From assembly GCA_965153455.1 (NCBI GenBank), contig OZ234493.1, forward strand, positions 6,810,213 to 6,874,212: 64,000 nucleotides of DNA, written 5' to 3'. How positions within the stretch are numbered: the first letter of the stretch is position 1; the number at the start of each line of letters is the position of its first letter. Below are positions 37,803-50,000 of this stretch, piece after piece. A model generated the notes under the pieces. That model was not told where the DNA came from. It did not search any database and saw nothing but the letters and a program-made list of their open reading frames with translations. The DNA is from Sphagnum compactum. Lineage: Eukaryota > Bryophyta > Sphagnopsida > Sphagnales. The position numbers were made by a program, and so were the translations under genes.

Positions 37803-38191
37803 TCATGTTTGTATACCTAATCATGTTTGATTCTTAAAGCTTTTCTACTATCCTCTTTGACCTGTAGCCAAATTTGGGTAGTGATGCTGAAGATGATCAA
37901 AATGCACCAAGTATGATGCCCTCCATACATGTTTGTATATAATAGGTAGCACGATTCTTAAAGCTTTTCTACTTTCCTCTCTGACCTGTAGCCAAATGTG
38001 GTGGTGATGCTCAACATGATCAAAATGCACCAAGTATGATTGCCCATACATGTTTGTATAGCATTGGTTCTTAAAACTTTTCTACTTTCCTCTCTGACCT
38101 GTAGCCAAATTTGGTGGTGTCGCTGAAGATGATGAAAACTCACCACCAAGTATGATTTGCCATACATGTCTGTATAGCATAGATTCTTGTG
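37803..38191. repeat. Tandem array, ~3.2 units of 113-124 bp
   Basis: Units begin with TTCTTAAA at 37831, 37955 and 38068, with a partial fourth at 38184. Each unit carries CTTTTCTACT, CTGACCTGTAGCCAAAT, GATGATCAAAATGCACCA and CATACATGTTTGTAT in the same order. There is no coding role. The GTAGCCAAAT box is also found in the dispersed TAGCCAAATTT family. Confidence 0.9.
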
Positions 38192-39410
38192 GGGACCCCA
38201 AGGTTCAAATTTTGTTTTCTTTTGTGATGGGCATCTTTGATTGGCCCATCACAAAAAGATTTAATCAATCTTTGGGCAGTCCCAAAGTAGATATACGTAG
38301 TCTCTGCTTTTGGGGGATGCTTGTGCAGGTTACAAGAGTAGAACTTAGGGCCACGGATATGATATAAAGTAAGGTGCTATTGGGAACATTGTTGAGGAAC
38401 ACATTGGGAACTTGGGGAACAGTTTGAAAACACATTGAGAACTTTGATAGGAACACCGTGAAAATTTGATTGAGAACACACCAGGAAGGAACAACAAAAA
38501 TCCAACACACCCAACCCCTCCACCCTCCCAAAAGGAAAGGAAAAAAAAAAAACCTGGGTTTCTTTGGGTGCATGCTGGCTCACTTCATTAGTTGCCAAAG
38601 ATTTATATGCCTGCCTTTGTTCTTTACCATATTCAGACTAGGCTAACGGGAGGGGCAGAAATTGTGGGACATAGTATCCTCGTGCGTGCTCCTGCAAATT
38701 ATAAAAGAAAATAGAGAGTAGGAGGAGATCACATGAATTCTGTCCATCTCTCTCGTGTTCAGGTATATAGTAATATATATGACAACGAATTGCCACCATG
38801 ATGCCAACTACAACCAAACTACTCTTATCTGTTACAAAACATGATGAGGTTCCAAAGCTACTTACTCATTGGAAATAATTTGAAAAAACCTAGCCTCATT
38901 GAGCACTACTGTCAGTGCGTGCTCTATTTTTTCCAAAAGAAAATCAATCCTGAAGTAAGTGGGTTGTAACCATCCAAAAGACGGCTTAACCAAATTTGGC
39001 TACAGGTTAGAGAAGAAAGTTGGAGACATGACAGACTATGCTAGAACCTACCTATTTGAAAATCACTGAAGTCTACTACTATTGAATGAGAAAATTAACG
39101 CAACAGTGATTGAAATAGGCTTGTGAAGCTCACTGAGTAAGAAAACAAAACAAATGATCAAAAAAAGAAAGCACACACACATAGGAAGGGCCAAGAAAAT
39201 ACAAACTTTCCTGCAAGTACTTGATGAGCCAATAATTAGCAAAGACTTGAGCCTCACTGGTAACCACTGGTGATGCTGTAACAATACAAACAAGTAATTT
39301 CACATCTGGTAATGACATGCCAATAAGGGAGCTTCTGCCCCTTTGCAGACGCTGCCCCCTTTTTTCTTTTTTTTTGGGATTCTGCAGTAACCATCCTCTA
39401 TCAATGTTTT
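38192..39410. other. Intergenic DNA downstream of the nucleosidase-like gene
   Basis: No recognised gene. A copy of the TAGCCAAATTT repeat lies at ~38958-39060. Frames on the minus strand at 38265-38598 and 39063-39465 have no domain signature. Confidence 0.4.
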
Positions 39411-39414
39411 CATT

Positions 39415-39420
39415 TTTATT
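39415..39420 (-). terminator. Polyadenylation signal of the nucleosidase-like gene
   Basis: AATAAA on the minus strand, about 105 nt after the stop codon, a normal distance for a plant 3' UTR. Confidence 0.5.
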
Positions 39421-39524
39421 TATTGTGTCCCTGGATGCTTCAGGCAAATTGTGTTTTGACAGCAAGTGGGCTTATCGTACTCTTTTAAGACAACTTAAAT
39501 GGAGAGTTGCAGACATAACTGAAG

Positions 39525-42250
39525 TTACAATAATTTGAAGAAACTAGAAACAAATAAGGCAGCATTTTCTGCTGCAAGATCACCAAAAATAGATATTTGA
39601 TTGGTGCCAGTACCCCCACCTGCTAGATCTGACAGTGACCGGAAGGCGATGAATGGAATATTGGCCTCATAGCAAACCTGTACACACAAGAATAGAAACC
39701 TTGATGTGAAAAGACAAAAATAGTTTATGCATCCTGAACAAGATGACAGTTGGAGATAAGGAATGCAGAATAAAGAGACTGCAGAAAGAAAAAATGCCAA
39801 GCAAAAGCACCAAAACTGTGAGCAGAAGACTGTAGGTACCAGAGCAGCAGCTGCTGTCTCCATGTCCACCAAAGATATGTTTAAGTCGTAGTACAAGAAT
39901 TGCCGATATGCAAGATTGTCAAGAAACACATTGGCTGATGCACCATTCATCCCAAAGACAACCTTTGGCTTTGAATTAAGGCATGTTGTAGTGTTCACAC
40001 AGGAGACTAACTCAAGGTCCTGCAACACATACAATGCATCTCACTTGAACAGACAGGCTACAGTGTTTATTAAACACAAAAAACTGGATAAAGAGATCAT
40101 AATATAATTTTATTTGAAGCTTATGCTCGTAAAGTGATTGTACCTTCACATCTTTTTTAAAATCCCATTCTAGGTGCTGCTTTACCAGTAGTGGCATCAG
40201 CAAAATGATTCATTCATGAAGGTTATATTGATGCACAACATCAATCTGGCAGTATATATGAGAAGTGAACATTCTAGTATCTGGATGTGAGCCCTTACCA
40301 CAAGTTTCTTGGCAGTTTCATAAAGTTTTTCATCAACAGGAAGAAAAAAGACATGTTGACGAACTTCGGGTACACCTGTCACTGGGTAGACCTCTTCTGG
40401 TTGATACCAGACATTGTTCAGTAGATTGGTCCCTTTTGGCACATCATATGCCCCTATGTTCAAGTAGCCAAATTTGCGAGTATAATCTCCAGATGACTCA
40501 AGCGAAAGAGGATCATTTGGTCCTTGTCCATATCTCTGAATCAACAGAGACAGCAAACACAGTCAGCATCATGTCAAGAATCCCATCTACAAAAAAACAT
40601 ATTCTCAAATCATGTTTACACAGCTTTGTACAGATGTCTGATCCATGATGAAATATGTCTCAGGCTCTTCTCAACCTGGTCTTAATAATCTTGAATTACT
40701 AAAGTAAAGCTTGTGCATCACTCACTCATTATTCGTGAAGTCATGAGCTACAAGCAGCTTTTGCTCTCATAAAACACCAAACTTTCAAGACAGGGACAGT
40801 TCTGGGCAGTTTAGTGTGAACCCAAGTAATGGAACAGAGAGTGCTGCACCTGCCAGTTCCATAGGCCAGTGTGTGCCCAGTATTTGGCAACTGTGGTATC
40901 TCCAATGTTGAGGTTGGGATCCGTGGTACCAGCAATACCAAATAGGATGACTCGAGTGACATCAAAAAAGTCCAGCAGCTGTTGAGTAGTAATGCCTGAA
41001 TTTAACTGGAAACCACACCAAAGACAAACCAGATCTCAGCACCCATTACAATCCTTTGTGAACTAGAGTAGAGTTGTTATTCCACCTCAAGCAAACAAGC
41101 TGGAAACTGAATAGGTTACAGGTGAAGAAGGTTTTGCTTAGATCACAAGTTGCGGTGCCACCCACAAAGTGTGGAAGAGTCGATAGTGAGCCTGTAATGC
41201 TTAATGTAGTACTACCAAGTTGTTCATGATCATCAGCAATGCTGCCTGTCACTGGTGGCACAAACCTTGCTCAAGGCCAGGACTTCCTGTGTCAAATGAC
41301 TTCTACTGAGAAGGATAAAAAACCCAACAGAAAAATTCAGCAGTTCCAGCTAGCTATGGTGAAGCTCATGGCATACCATAGCAAGTCCACACATCACGAC
41401 AACAACCTTCTGTCCCTCAATGGTGCCCACATGGAATCTCCTGCCTGCAATGTACATACAAATTGCCAAGCTGTGAGATTCTAGATGCAGCACACATGAA
41501 GAAATCCAAACCAAAAGATCCATCAACATCTAAGTGTTGAGTAGGCAATGTGCTGTGCAGGTAGTCAGTTTGGTTGAGACACACCCACCCCATGTTGGAA
41601 ATCTTTCTTGCCGCCTGATCAGATCTTTCTTACATGGTTTTTGGTTTGCTGCACGGCCTGAGATATCTAATCTGCTTTCCTAACACGCTGATAGAAGATA
41701 TGGCTTCTTTCTTGCGGATAGAGGAATAGGCGGCATTCCTAACTCATGGCCTTCCTTCGCATTGGATTCTTACCAAGATCTTTGATACAACGGATCCTGG
41801 TATGACCAATTAGAAGCTGTTCCGTGCTTCTTCTGGATCTATTTCAGTGCGACGACAAGATCTCTTGTTACGATCTACTACATCCGTTGTCCACGCTCTT
41901 ATCCAAGTAAAGAGATTTGGAATACTCGTGTCATCTCAGAATGAGGGAATAATGTACAGAGAGGAAGAGGGAGGGACTTTCTTGCCTGCAAGATCGAGCC
42001 ACGGAACGTAAGGATGCGGCTTGAACACAGTCTTGGAGAGTAATGGAGCAATTTCGAATGGATTCGGTACCACAAGGCCCACGTATGGTCCCTCGCGGTT
42101 GAGTCTTTGTGAGAGAATGAAGGCTGTCTTGTTGGATGGAAGAGCCTCAGCTAACTGCAACTCCCCTCCTGCAAGCAGGAAAGACATGGCCACCAACGTC
42201 CCGATGATCCATAAACAGATTTTTTTCCGAGACGACGTCAAATCTTCCAT
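39525..42250 (-). CDS. Bark storage protein / MTA-SAH nucleosidase-like protein (phosphorylase superfamily), six exons
   Basis: Exons on the minus strand: 42250-41986, 41444-41377, 41005-40850, 40535-40299, 40019-39840 and 39677-39525, giving 1059 nt and 352 aa in frame. The N-terminus has a hydrophobic segment (LWIIGTLVAMSFLLAGG), a likely signal peptide, so the protein is probably secreted or vacuolar. The body is the PNP/UDP-phosphorylase fold: GLVVPNPFEIAPLL, GTIEGQKVVVVMCGLAM, LFGIAGTTDPNLNIGD, YWAHTGLWNWQ, VWYQPEEVYPV, then DMETAAAAL (ribose-binding glutamate region) and FIAFRSLSDLAGGG (catalytic aspartate region). This is the plant family of vegetative/bark storage proteins, related to 5'-methylthioadenosine nucleosidases; actual enzyme activity cannot be told. 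Introns 2-5 are GT-AG; intron 1 needs a GC donor. The start is the only ATG that gives the signal peptide. Confidence 0.9.
41445..41985 (-). other. GC-AG intron 1 of the nucleosidase-like gene
   Basis: On the minus strand exon 1 ends GATCTTGCAG and the intron starts GCAAGAAAG at 41985. The acceptor TTGCAG ends at 41445. The join G|GC makes a glycine and yields DLAG-RRFHVGTIEGQ, the expected family sequence. The only nearby GT (in AAAGTCCC) would put exon 2 in the wrong frame. Confidence 0.8.
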
Positions 42251-43080
42251 TCTGCTTCACAAGGCAAAGCAGCAGCAGCAGCGCTTTGTAGCTCTAGCTA
42301 ACTCTCTCAGTTCCAATGCTGCAGACGCGGGATCGATTCGAGCGATTTTAGAACTTCTGTGTGACCTGAGATGTACCGTTGTGCACATTTGCGTGTCTCG
42401 AGCTTTCTTTCTTTGCTTCAGTAGCAGAGCCTATTTCTTACACCTCCTCGTTCACTATTGCGAAATGCGTTTTCCTTCCCCCTATCAAGAACGAACTGAT
42501 CGCTCTCTCTCTCACAGACACAAGCTTCTTCCTACAATTCTTCGGCGAAATGTTGCAACAGTTTGTTAAAAGAACCTCTCGATTCTTGTTACAGGTCGCA
42601 AAATCTTTTCCGATCTGTCGTCCTACATTTGCTAACTGGTCTGCTATCTTTCTTCTCCTTCGTCTTCTTTGGCTTTCTTCAGCAAGCAATCCGCTAGTTA
42701 CATTCTTGCAGTAATATCATCGTCCCGAAACCAAGGCGCTGCGTCCTCTTCAGAACTTTCTCCCAGCAACTGTTCGCAAGGTGATTAATACACGGGACAA
42801 CTGCTTTTTCTCTCCTGTCTCTCAATAGCTTCTTCTTCGCCAGCAAATTTCTCTCATCACATAAACTAAGGAATCATGATGAGAAATGGTAAAAAAAAGA
42901 AAAAGAGACTCCAAAAGAAAGAAAGTCGACGGACTCCAAAAATGACACCTCACTGTAGCTGCGAAAACAAAGGCAAGTTATTCAAAAATCACGCCGGCTC
43001 CGCGCGTAAACAATTCCATGTCAACCTTCCCGGGCCCGAGTAGTCGACTCCCCCAAAAATAGCTTCCATGCTGCTGCTGC
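42251..43080 (-). promoter_or_regulatory. Probable 5' UTR and promoter region of the nucleosidase-like gene
   Basis: Less AT-rich than the surroundings, with CAG-repeat (42271-42282) and CT-rich stretches typical of plant leaders. No TATA box or start site could be fixed. Frames on the plus strand here (for example 42021-42569) overlap exon 1 in antisense and are not taken as genes. Confidence 0.35.
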
Positions 43081-43084
43081 CCTT

Positions 43085-43125
43085 TTCCCTTCCCTTCCCT
43101 TCCCTTCCCTTCCCTTCCCTTCCCT
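43085..43125. repeat. (CCCTT)n microsatellite
   Basis: About eight pentamer units of CCCTT, polypyrimidine on the plus strand. It creates artificial frames on both strands. Confidence 0.9.
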
Positions 43126-43566
43126 CCAGCTCTTGCAAAGAACCAGAGCACGCCGGTGGGGGAGTAGTCACCACCGATCAAAGCTCTTCTTGGAAAAACG
43201 ACAACAATCCGTGTGTGTTACAGCCAAAAAAGTCGAGATTATTTACTAAAAATATAAAAATAACAGTGCAATGCACGAGCTCGCTACTCTTTTTATAGAA
43301 GTTTTTCCATCTACGATCTCCCCTGCTGCGGCTTTTTCTGCCTAATTGCTTCAACAGAATAAAAATAGTCAATAATTTTTCTTAATTAAAAGAAACGAAA
43401 AAAACAACAACAACTGTTGTTCATGCATTGGAAATGTAATTTCTCCAACACAGCTGTGGTTGATCAGGCAAGCACGCACGAGTGCTGCGGCTGCTGCTTC
43501 CCACACACCATCTCCTCTCTCTCTCTCTCTATCTCTCTCTGTGTGTCTGTGTGGCTCGCTCGGGAC

Positions 43567-44300
43567 GCGTTCATAGCACTAGTTCAGAGATCTAGCAAAA
43601 AAAACTAGATTTTTCTGTATCTACTAATACGATTGATTTTAGTAGTGTTTTTTTTGGGAAGTTTTGTATAATAGCCAAAGTGGCAATGATCCACAAGAAA
43701 ATTTTTAACCAAATTCGGCTATAAGCTAAATATTGAAGTAAAATTAAAAAAACAATCTTTCTATATTTTTGGCTACCATAATTGAACCAAATGTAAAGAA
43801 ATATGGCGACTTTTCACAAATTTTGGTCGAATTTTTTAGCTATTGAAAATTTTTAAACTAACATGAATTTAGCAATTTCAATCTTTAATGCAGCATTTTG
43901 GCTTTATATAGCCAGCAAAAAAAAGGCTGGTAATAACTCTATGTGTTCACATCAGTGGTTCAGAGATCTAGCGAGAAAGATAGATTTTTGTGTATGTACT
44001 ATTACACATATGTACTATTTTAGTAGTTTGTAATTTCGAAGTCTACGCATTCACACCAGTGGTTCCAGAGATCTAGCGAAAAAAACCAGATTTCTCAGTA
44101 TCTACTAATTTATATAACTCTACGCGTGCACGGCACTTGTTCACAGATCTAGCGAAAAAACCAGATTTCTCAGTATGTAACGAAAATTCGATTAATTAGT
44201 ACATTCTGACTCTTTTAAGTGTACACAAGAGTGGTTAACAAATCTAACAGACGAACTAGATTTCTCTGTATCTACCTAGTAGGATTGATTTAGTACGTTC
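43567..44300. repeat. Degenerate tandem array of five GATCTAGC units, interrupted by a MITE
   Basis: Units near 43571, 43950, 44050, 44128 and 44223 share a (C/T)AGTGGTTCA-AGATCTAGCGA box followed by AGATTTCTC-GTATCTACTA. The gap between the first and second units is filled by the short element at 43667-43913; the later units are about 80-100 bp apart. No gene is present. Confidence 0.75.
43667..43913. mobile_element. ~247-bp MITE-like element, TAGCCAAA family (fullest copy)
   Basis: Left end ATAATAGCCAAAGTGGCAATG and the reverse complement of the right end ATATAAAGCCAAAATGCTGC are similar, suggesting terminal inverted repeats. The interior order is GATCCACAAGAAAATTTTTAACCAAATTCGGCTATA, an A-rich tract, then an ATATGGCGACTTTT box. 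The same order is seen at 51098-51300, and partly at 23478, 32355 and 38958. It splits the GATCTAGC array, which shows it inserted after the array formed. Confidence 0.6.
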
Positions 44301-44602
44301 TTAAAACTCCTACACGTTTCATAGGGATTTTGTGTTACCAAATTTATTAGGGTACTTATTTTTAGAAGAAAGCGCGAGTGGACCGTTACCTCTGTTAAAT
44401 CTATCTTCTTCGTACTTTCGGAAATCTACTTTTCCAGTGCAAATTTATCGTTCATTCCCAACTTGGACCCCACCCCCCACCTCCGTGAGTGAGTGAGTGA
44501 GTGAGTGTGTGTGTGCGTGTGTATTATTTTATTGTTTGTTGTGGTTTGTCAGAATGGGATTTTCTTTTCAGGCGATGATTATTGTCTTGTCCTTGGCGTC
44601 AC

Positions 44603-44635
<33 letters not shown>

Positions 44636-44801
44636 GATTATTATTTTATTTTATTTTATTTTATGTTATTGTGGAACTAGAGTTTATTTTTGGGGGTGTA
44701 GGTGGAGAGATATATATATATAGAGAAAGAGGGAGGGGGTATAGGTCTAGTAGGTACCTACCTACTCAATTAAGCACATTGAGGGTTAAGGTGTGGGATT
44801 A

Positions 44802-44835
<34 letters not shown>

Positions 44836-46827
44836 ATAAATTTATGTCCTCATAAAAAGAATGGGAAGTAGTAGGTATTAGTAGGAGGAGGTGTGGCTAG
44901 GATGGATCCCTAAGCTATTGGCTCGTCCTAGGCCCCTTCTTCTTTGGGGGAAATGACTTTCACCCATGGTCTTTACTCATGGTCATCATAAAGCATGAGC
45001 CCAAGGTTTAACATAACCTAAACATGAATGGATCATGAGGTGAAGGACGGGGAGGGGTCCTTAAGCCTACTACTCGAGAGTGGGAGTGATCTTACAAGGA
45101 ATGTTTAGGTACAATCGTAACATGCACATTTCGTGGCACTCCTTCAACCTTTCTTTGGTTTGAAGTTTGATGACCCTAAGCTCCATGGAGCAATGGTGAG
45201 CACCATAACAACATTAGGGTGAGGATGATAAGGACCTTAAGAGGAGCCTTAAGGTCTCCATTTGGAGGTGGGTGGGCTCTATATGTTTATCATTGTTATC
45301 TTGGGGGGGGCTACCCATCTCAAGACTACTTTGGGGCTTTTCAGGTGCTTAACTTCAAAGTTCATATGGGGAGTTGGTGAGTCTATCTCAGCAAGGAGAC
45401 ATACAATTGTGTGCAACTATCATGATCCATTAAGTGAACTGGGCATGACAAGGCTTTCCTTCCTTCCTTGCATTAGTGTAAGCAAATAAAACTAATGTAA
45501 AATAAGGTGGGTCTTTTATTAGGCCAACTTTGTAGTGATGCAAGAGTTCTTTGTGTTTGGCTTCAATAAAAAAAATTCAATTCAATATTGTGTAATGTGA
45601 AGGTTATTTTGAAAAACAATTAGATACCCACCATGTGCTTGTGACACCTAAATTTTATGGTAAGTATATAAGATTTAAAGGGTGAAGATTAGTGAAATAG
45701 GAGGCCCCTTTTTTAAAAATTAAAAAATCGCCTTACATGCTTCGTACCTTGTGATTATCATTGTTGAGACCTATCTTAGATTCATCAATAGTATTATTAG
45801 TTGAATAATGGATAAATGTTAAATTGGTTCTTTTGAGTTTGGAAAGCACTATGGCAACATTTATAGCAATTCGATTTCATTTAAAGGGAAATACATGGAA
45901 TGAATTTTAAAGCTCACTCATGAATATTAATAGGTGATGTAACTTAATATGCCTCATGATATTCCTTGTTGATGAATGATAATTGTTTATTAGGCCTAGA
46001 TGAAGGGGGACTAATCATCCATCATCTTCAAGTATTGACAAGAGTTGTGCTCTAATAGATCCAAAACCCATCCTAAGTTCATGCCTTCTTTGATCATCAC
46101 ATTCAAGTCTTTAAGTCCCATCCCATGCTTGTTTTCACGTACCAATACCACATTCCCAACCACCCTAACATATTTCCTCATGTTAATTCATTCAGATTTG
46201 GTATTATAAGGCAAGGTTTCATGCATTCCTCCATTTTGTTATGTGCCCATTTGCATCATCTTTGGCACATTGCTATCTTTTAGGTTTCAAATGACTAAGT
46301 CATAAGGTCTGAATGAAGATTTTCTTCTATTTCTCAACTCTACGTGAATCCCAATAATTCTAAGCATTTTCCCTTGGCTATACTTTTCGAACAACACAAT
46401 GTGATCCTTGTCCAACTTGTAATTGCATGGTTTCTTGTAAAAGGCCGAACTAGGTACTAACTCTAATGTCAACTTTTGTTGCGAACCATAAATTCAATCC
46501 AAATGGTATGCTAAATTATAATCCTCCTTTTTTCATTACCTACCAATTCTAACATAAGTTTGTTTATTGAAACTGAATGTTGTGAACGTTTTCTTAAACA
46601 TCATTTCGTATTTTAGATTTTTTAACACTTCCCAATGAATATTTGCAAAATGTTTTTCATCTTTGCCTAGACTATTTACACGAGGTGATTAAAGCATTGC
46701 AATGTGGCATTTTATTTTAAGAACTTTCATGCTAGCAGTTGGTTTTGCTTCCATAATTAAATAACCAAACATGGAAATAAATTTTTTGGTTATAGTGATT
46801 TTTATGTGAAGTAATGGTAAATTCACA
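44301..46827. other. Intergenic DNA with microsatellites
   Basis: Contains (GTGA)n/(GT)n at ~44485-44520, (ATT)n at ~44604-44636 and ~44804-44836, and TTTTA repeats between them. The 124-codon frame at 44497-44871 is made of these repeats. No gene is recognised in the rest. Confidence 0.6.
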
Positions 46828-47086
46828 CATGGTCCAAATTTTTGAGGTGTACCAAAATCTTGTCACAACCCCTCACTTTTTTTGAATTTTAATCATATAA
46901 AAAAACATATTTACAAACGATTATGATAGAATTTAGAATTTTTATGGTCTAATATAGGATACTTATGAAATATTTGACAATTTTTCACTCACTACCGTTG
47001 ATGGGAATTAAAATATAAGGAAAAAAAAAACTGTAGTAAGGACTAGGTCTTTTTCATTATGGGTGGTACACCTTTAAAAAATTCCA
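46828..47086. mobile_element. ~259-bp TIR MITE (copy 2 of the 28624 family)
   Basis: Left end CATGGTCCAAATTTTTGAGGTGTACC, right end (reverse complement) TTGGAATTTTTTAAAGGTGTACC. The body follows copy 1 closely: CCAAAATCTTGTCA, ACGATTATGATAGAATTTAG, then TAGTAAGGACTA. It is more decayed at the right end than copy 1. Confidence 0.7.
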
Positions 47087-50000
47087 ACAATTTTTTTTTG
47101 AATTAAAAAAATCAATTTATCATTTAATCTCCCAAATTTTCAATTAAAACCCTGTTGAAACACAAACTCACAACAATGAAATTACCATAACATGAAGACC
47201 TAATGATGGGAACCATGCCATGACAAACAAAAACATGCTTAAATATAATGGGAATATAATCCATTCCATACACCACAAAAATGAACATGAACAATGTCAT
47301 AATGCATGCTTAAAAATGTATCCAAATGCACTTATTCATAAACAATAATTACTTGAAACTAGGGTTGTTAGGAAACTCCTAGTAAATGTTTTGAACTTTT
47401 TTATGCTTATAATTGGTGTTGTCTATGGCATCTTAACATGCTATTCACCATTGTCCCACATGCTCTCATTGGTGTGCCAAAATTCCTTTTGGTCTCAACA
47501 TATTTTTTTAAGGCCCAACACTTCAACATTTTGCTCAACATCATCAACTTGGTGCTCAAGCTTCTTGGTGTGTTGTCAAGAAGTGACAAACCAAAACACC
47601 CCACTCCAAACCTAGAGTTTTACTAAAACACCCAAATCAAGACATCTTGGAAGGCATTATTTTAGGACATGGGGTTGGCAACCTTGGTTGGAACATGATG
47701 AATAAGAGTATATTGTAAATTTAGTGTGAATTGTATTGAAATAATAAGTTACCTTCTATTCATCTTTTTAAAATTGGGTAATACAAATTTGTTTGAAACC
47801 TTCCACAAAGCCCATTATGGTTGAAAAAGAAGGATGATGGACAATCTTCATCCATTATAACTGAAATTTGAATCCATGAACAACGAACTACACTGAACAA
47901 AATTATCATATACATATGATACATTTAATGCTTCTACATTTGCTATATCTTTTACAATGGGGTCAATTCAATGATTTTTTAAATTGCAAATTTATGCTCT
48001 TTGCTAATTTTTTAGTAAAAAACTTGAAAAAACATGTTTTCTCTTGTGTAAATGGTGAGAAAAACATGTTATCTAGTGTGTAAATTGTTTAATGTGGGTA
48101 CCAAAATGCAATTTTTTTTTATTGTTACAAACTTTAATTGTAAATAACAAAGTGTTTAAGTGATTGTAATACCTTCATGTGATACTAAGAACTTAAATTG
48201 GGAATGGGAAAATGTTTAAAGCATTGTAATCCATCAATGTTAAATGATTTTCTGAGATTTCTTATTGTTTTGTAAGGTTCTCTTTATTAGTTTTTTAATA
48301 ATAATAATAATTATTATTATTATTATTTTGTTTTGTTCTCTTTTTTTCTTGTTTCGTTAAATTCAATTTATGCAATCTAAATGTAAAATGGAAATGGTGA
48401 AAGTATTATAGGATTGGCCCAAATAAAGACTACATATTTTGTGACTCACATGCAAGTGTTGTAGGTTCGACCAAAATAGGTTGCCGTGTTGCTCCAAAAT
48501 CAACAAGATAACAATGTACAACAACAATCTTTATTGCTACATTATTCACCAAGCAATGTGGCAACAAAGGAAACACACCAAAAACAACAACAAAATGAAT
48601 AAAACAATGAGAGGCGTGACAATATAAAGAACAAACGAAAAGAGTAGAAAGGAAAAAAAAACAGCGGGGGGGGACAATGGAGGAAGGAAGAAAAAAACTT
48701 GATTTGCTTCACCCACTTGGAGTTGCAAGGTATTTCTCTCCTCCTCTCCTCCACAAGTTTCAAGGAGGCTCCTTCTTCACAATCTCCTCCTCCTCAAGTT
48801 TAAAGCTCCATGGCAAAAACAATAATCGAAAAAAGGGGGGCAAAGGAGAGAAGTGGTGATGGCAATGGCCAAAGGAAGAGAAAGAGGAAAGGGGAAGGAA
48901 GTAGCTAATAGGGGGAAGGTTTAAGAACTAACCCGATTGGGGTGTTTTGGGGTTGTGGTTGCAATTCATACAAGAAAAGTCATAATGGTCTCAACCCCAA
49001 CTAGTGTGTTAGTGGGTGTTGGTTCACATGGGCCAATAACTACGTATTCAATTTGGTCAAAAAATATTTTGATAGTGCGAAAAACAAAATTGTCAACTTT
49101 GGAGGTTATAAAATAGGACACATTCTTTAAAAACGAATGTTTAAACTACACGAGCATATGTAGTATGATATGAATTTTTTGAAAAGCTTAAGATGTTCTG
49201 TTTTAGTATTTTCTCAACTTGCTTTCACTCATTTTTCTTGATTTGGTGTTACTATCCTATTTTGCACAAAACAAACATAAAGTGTAATCATACCCTTTCA
49301 TTTAAATTTTCATTTTTATGGCTCCTTCAAAAGATGTTTGAAACATGTTTTACCATGTTACAAACAAAAAATGCATTTGTAATTCGTATTGAAAAGTAAG
49401 TTTTTAATGCTTCAAACCTATGTAAGAAAAAACTTTTTTTTGAAAGGCTTAATGTTGTCATAATTGAAATATTCAAGTTTCAAAAAAATGTGTATCAATA
49501 TGCATGATGGCTTTAACATTAATAACACATCATTTGAATAATTTGATATGGAAAAAATATCAAATATAAATTTTCTATAAATAAATAAAATAGTTCAAAT
49601 AATAATATAGACTAGGGATGAGTATATATGATTTATTTAATATGGCTAGTACAGCCCAACATTTATAACATTGGCAAAAGGCCTAAAATTCAAATTTTCA
49701 AAATATATTTTCCACATACCTTTACTTGTTGTTTGTCCTATTTTTTTTGAAAGGTAACCTACAACTCTTATTATATTTAATATTTACTTCCCTACCCCTA
49801 TGTAGTACTTCCCAACTTCCCATCCCTGCCCTTAATTCCCCACCTCATATCGTTGCACTATGGACCCGTTGTCTTCTTTTACTTCCAAGCTCTGTCTTTA
49901 TGTGGTGTAAAACCCATGTGGCATAAACCAAGATTTTACAAAAATTCAAGACTCATGTAACTCTTGCATTGGAGTCCTTTATTTTCATAAAGCCTTGGTG

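Noticed and set aside
37803-38191. Possible CRISPR-like array
   Set aside because: Units are contiguous tandem repeats of >110 bp in plant nuclear DNA, without unique spacers.
42021-42569. 182-codon plus-strand frame
   Set aside because: It overlaps exon 1 of the nucleosidase-like gene in antisense; the minus-strand coding is well supported.
44497-44871. 124-codon frame
   Set aside because: It is mostly translated microsatellite (poly-Ile and Leu from ATT repeats).
48296-48327. Palindromic AAT/ATT run as a regulatory hairpin
   Set aside because: It is a simple microsatellite that is self-complementary by composition.
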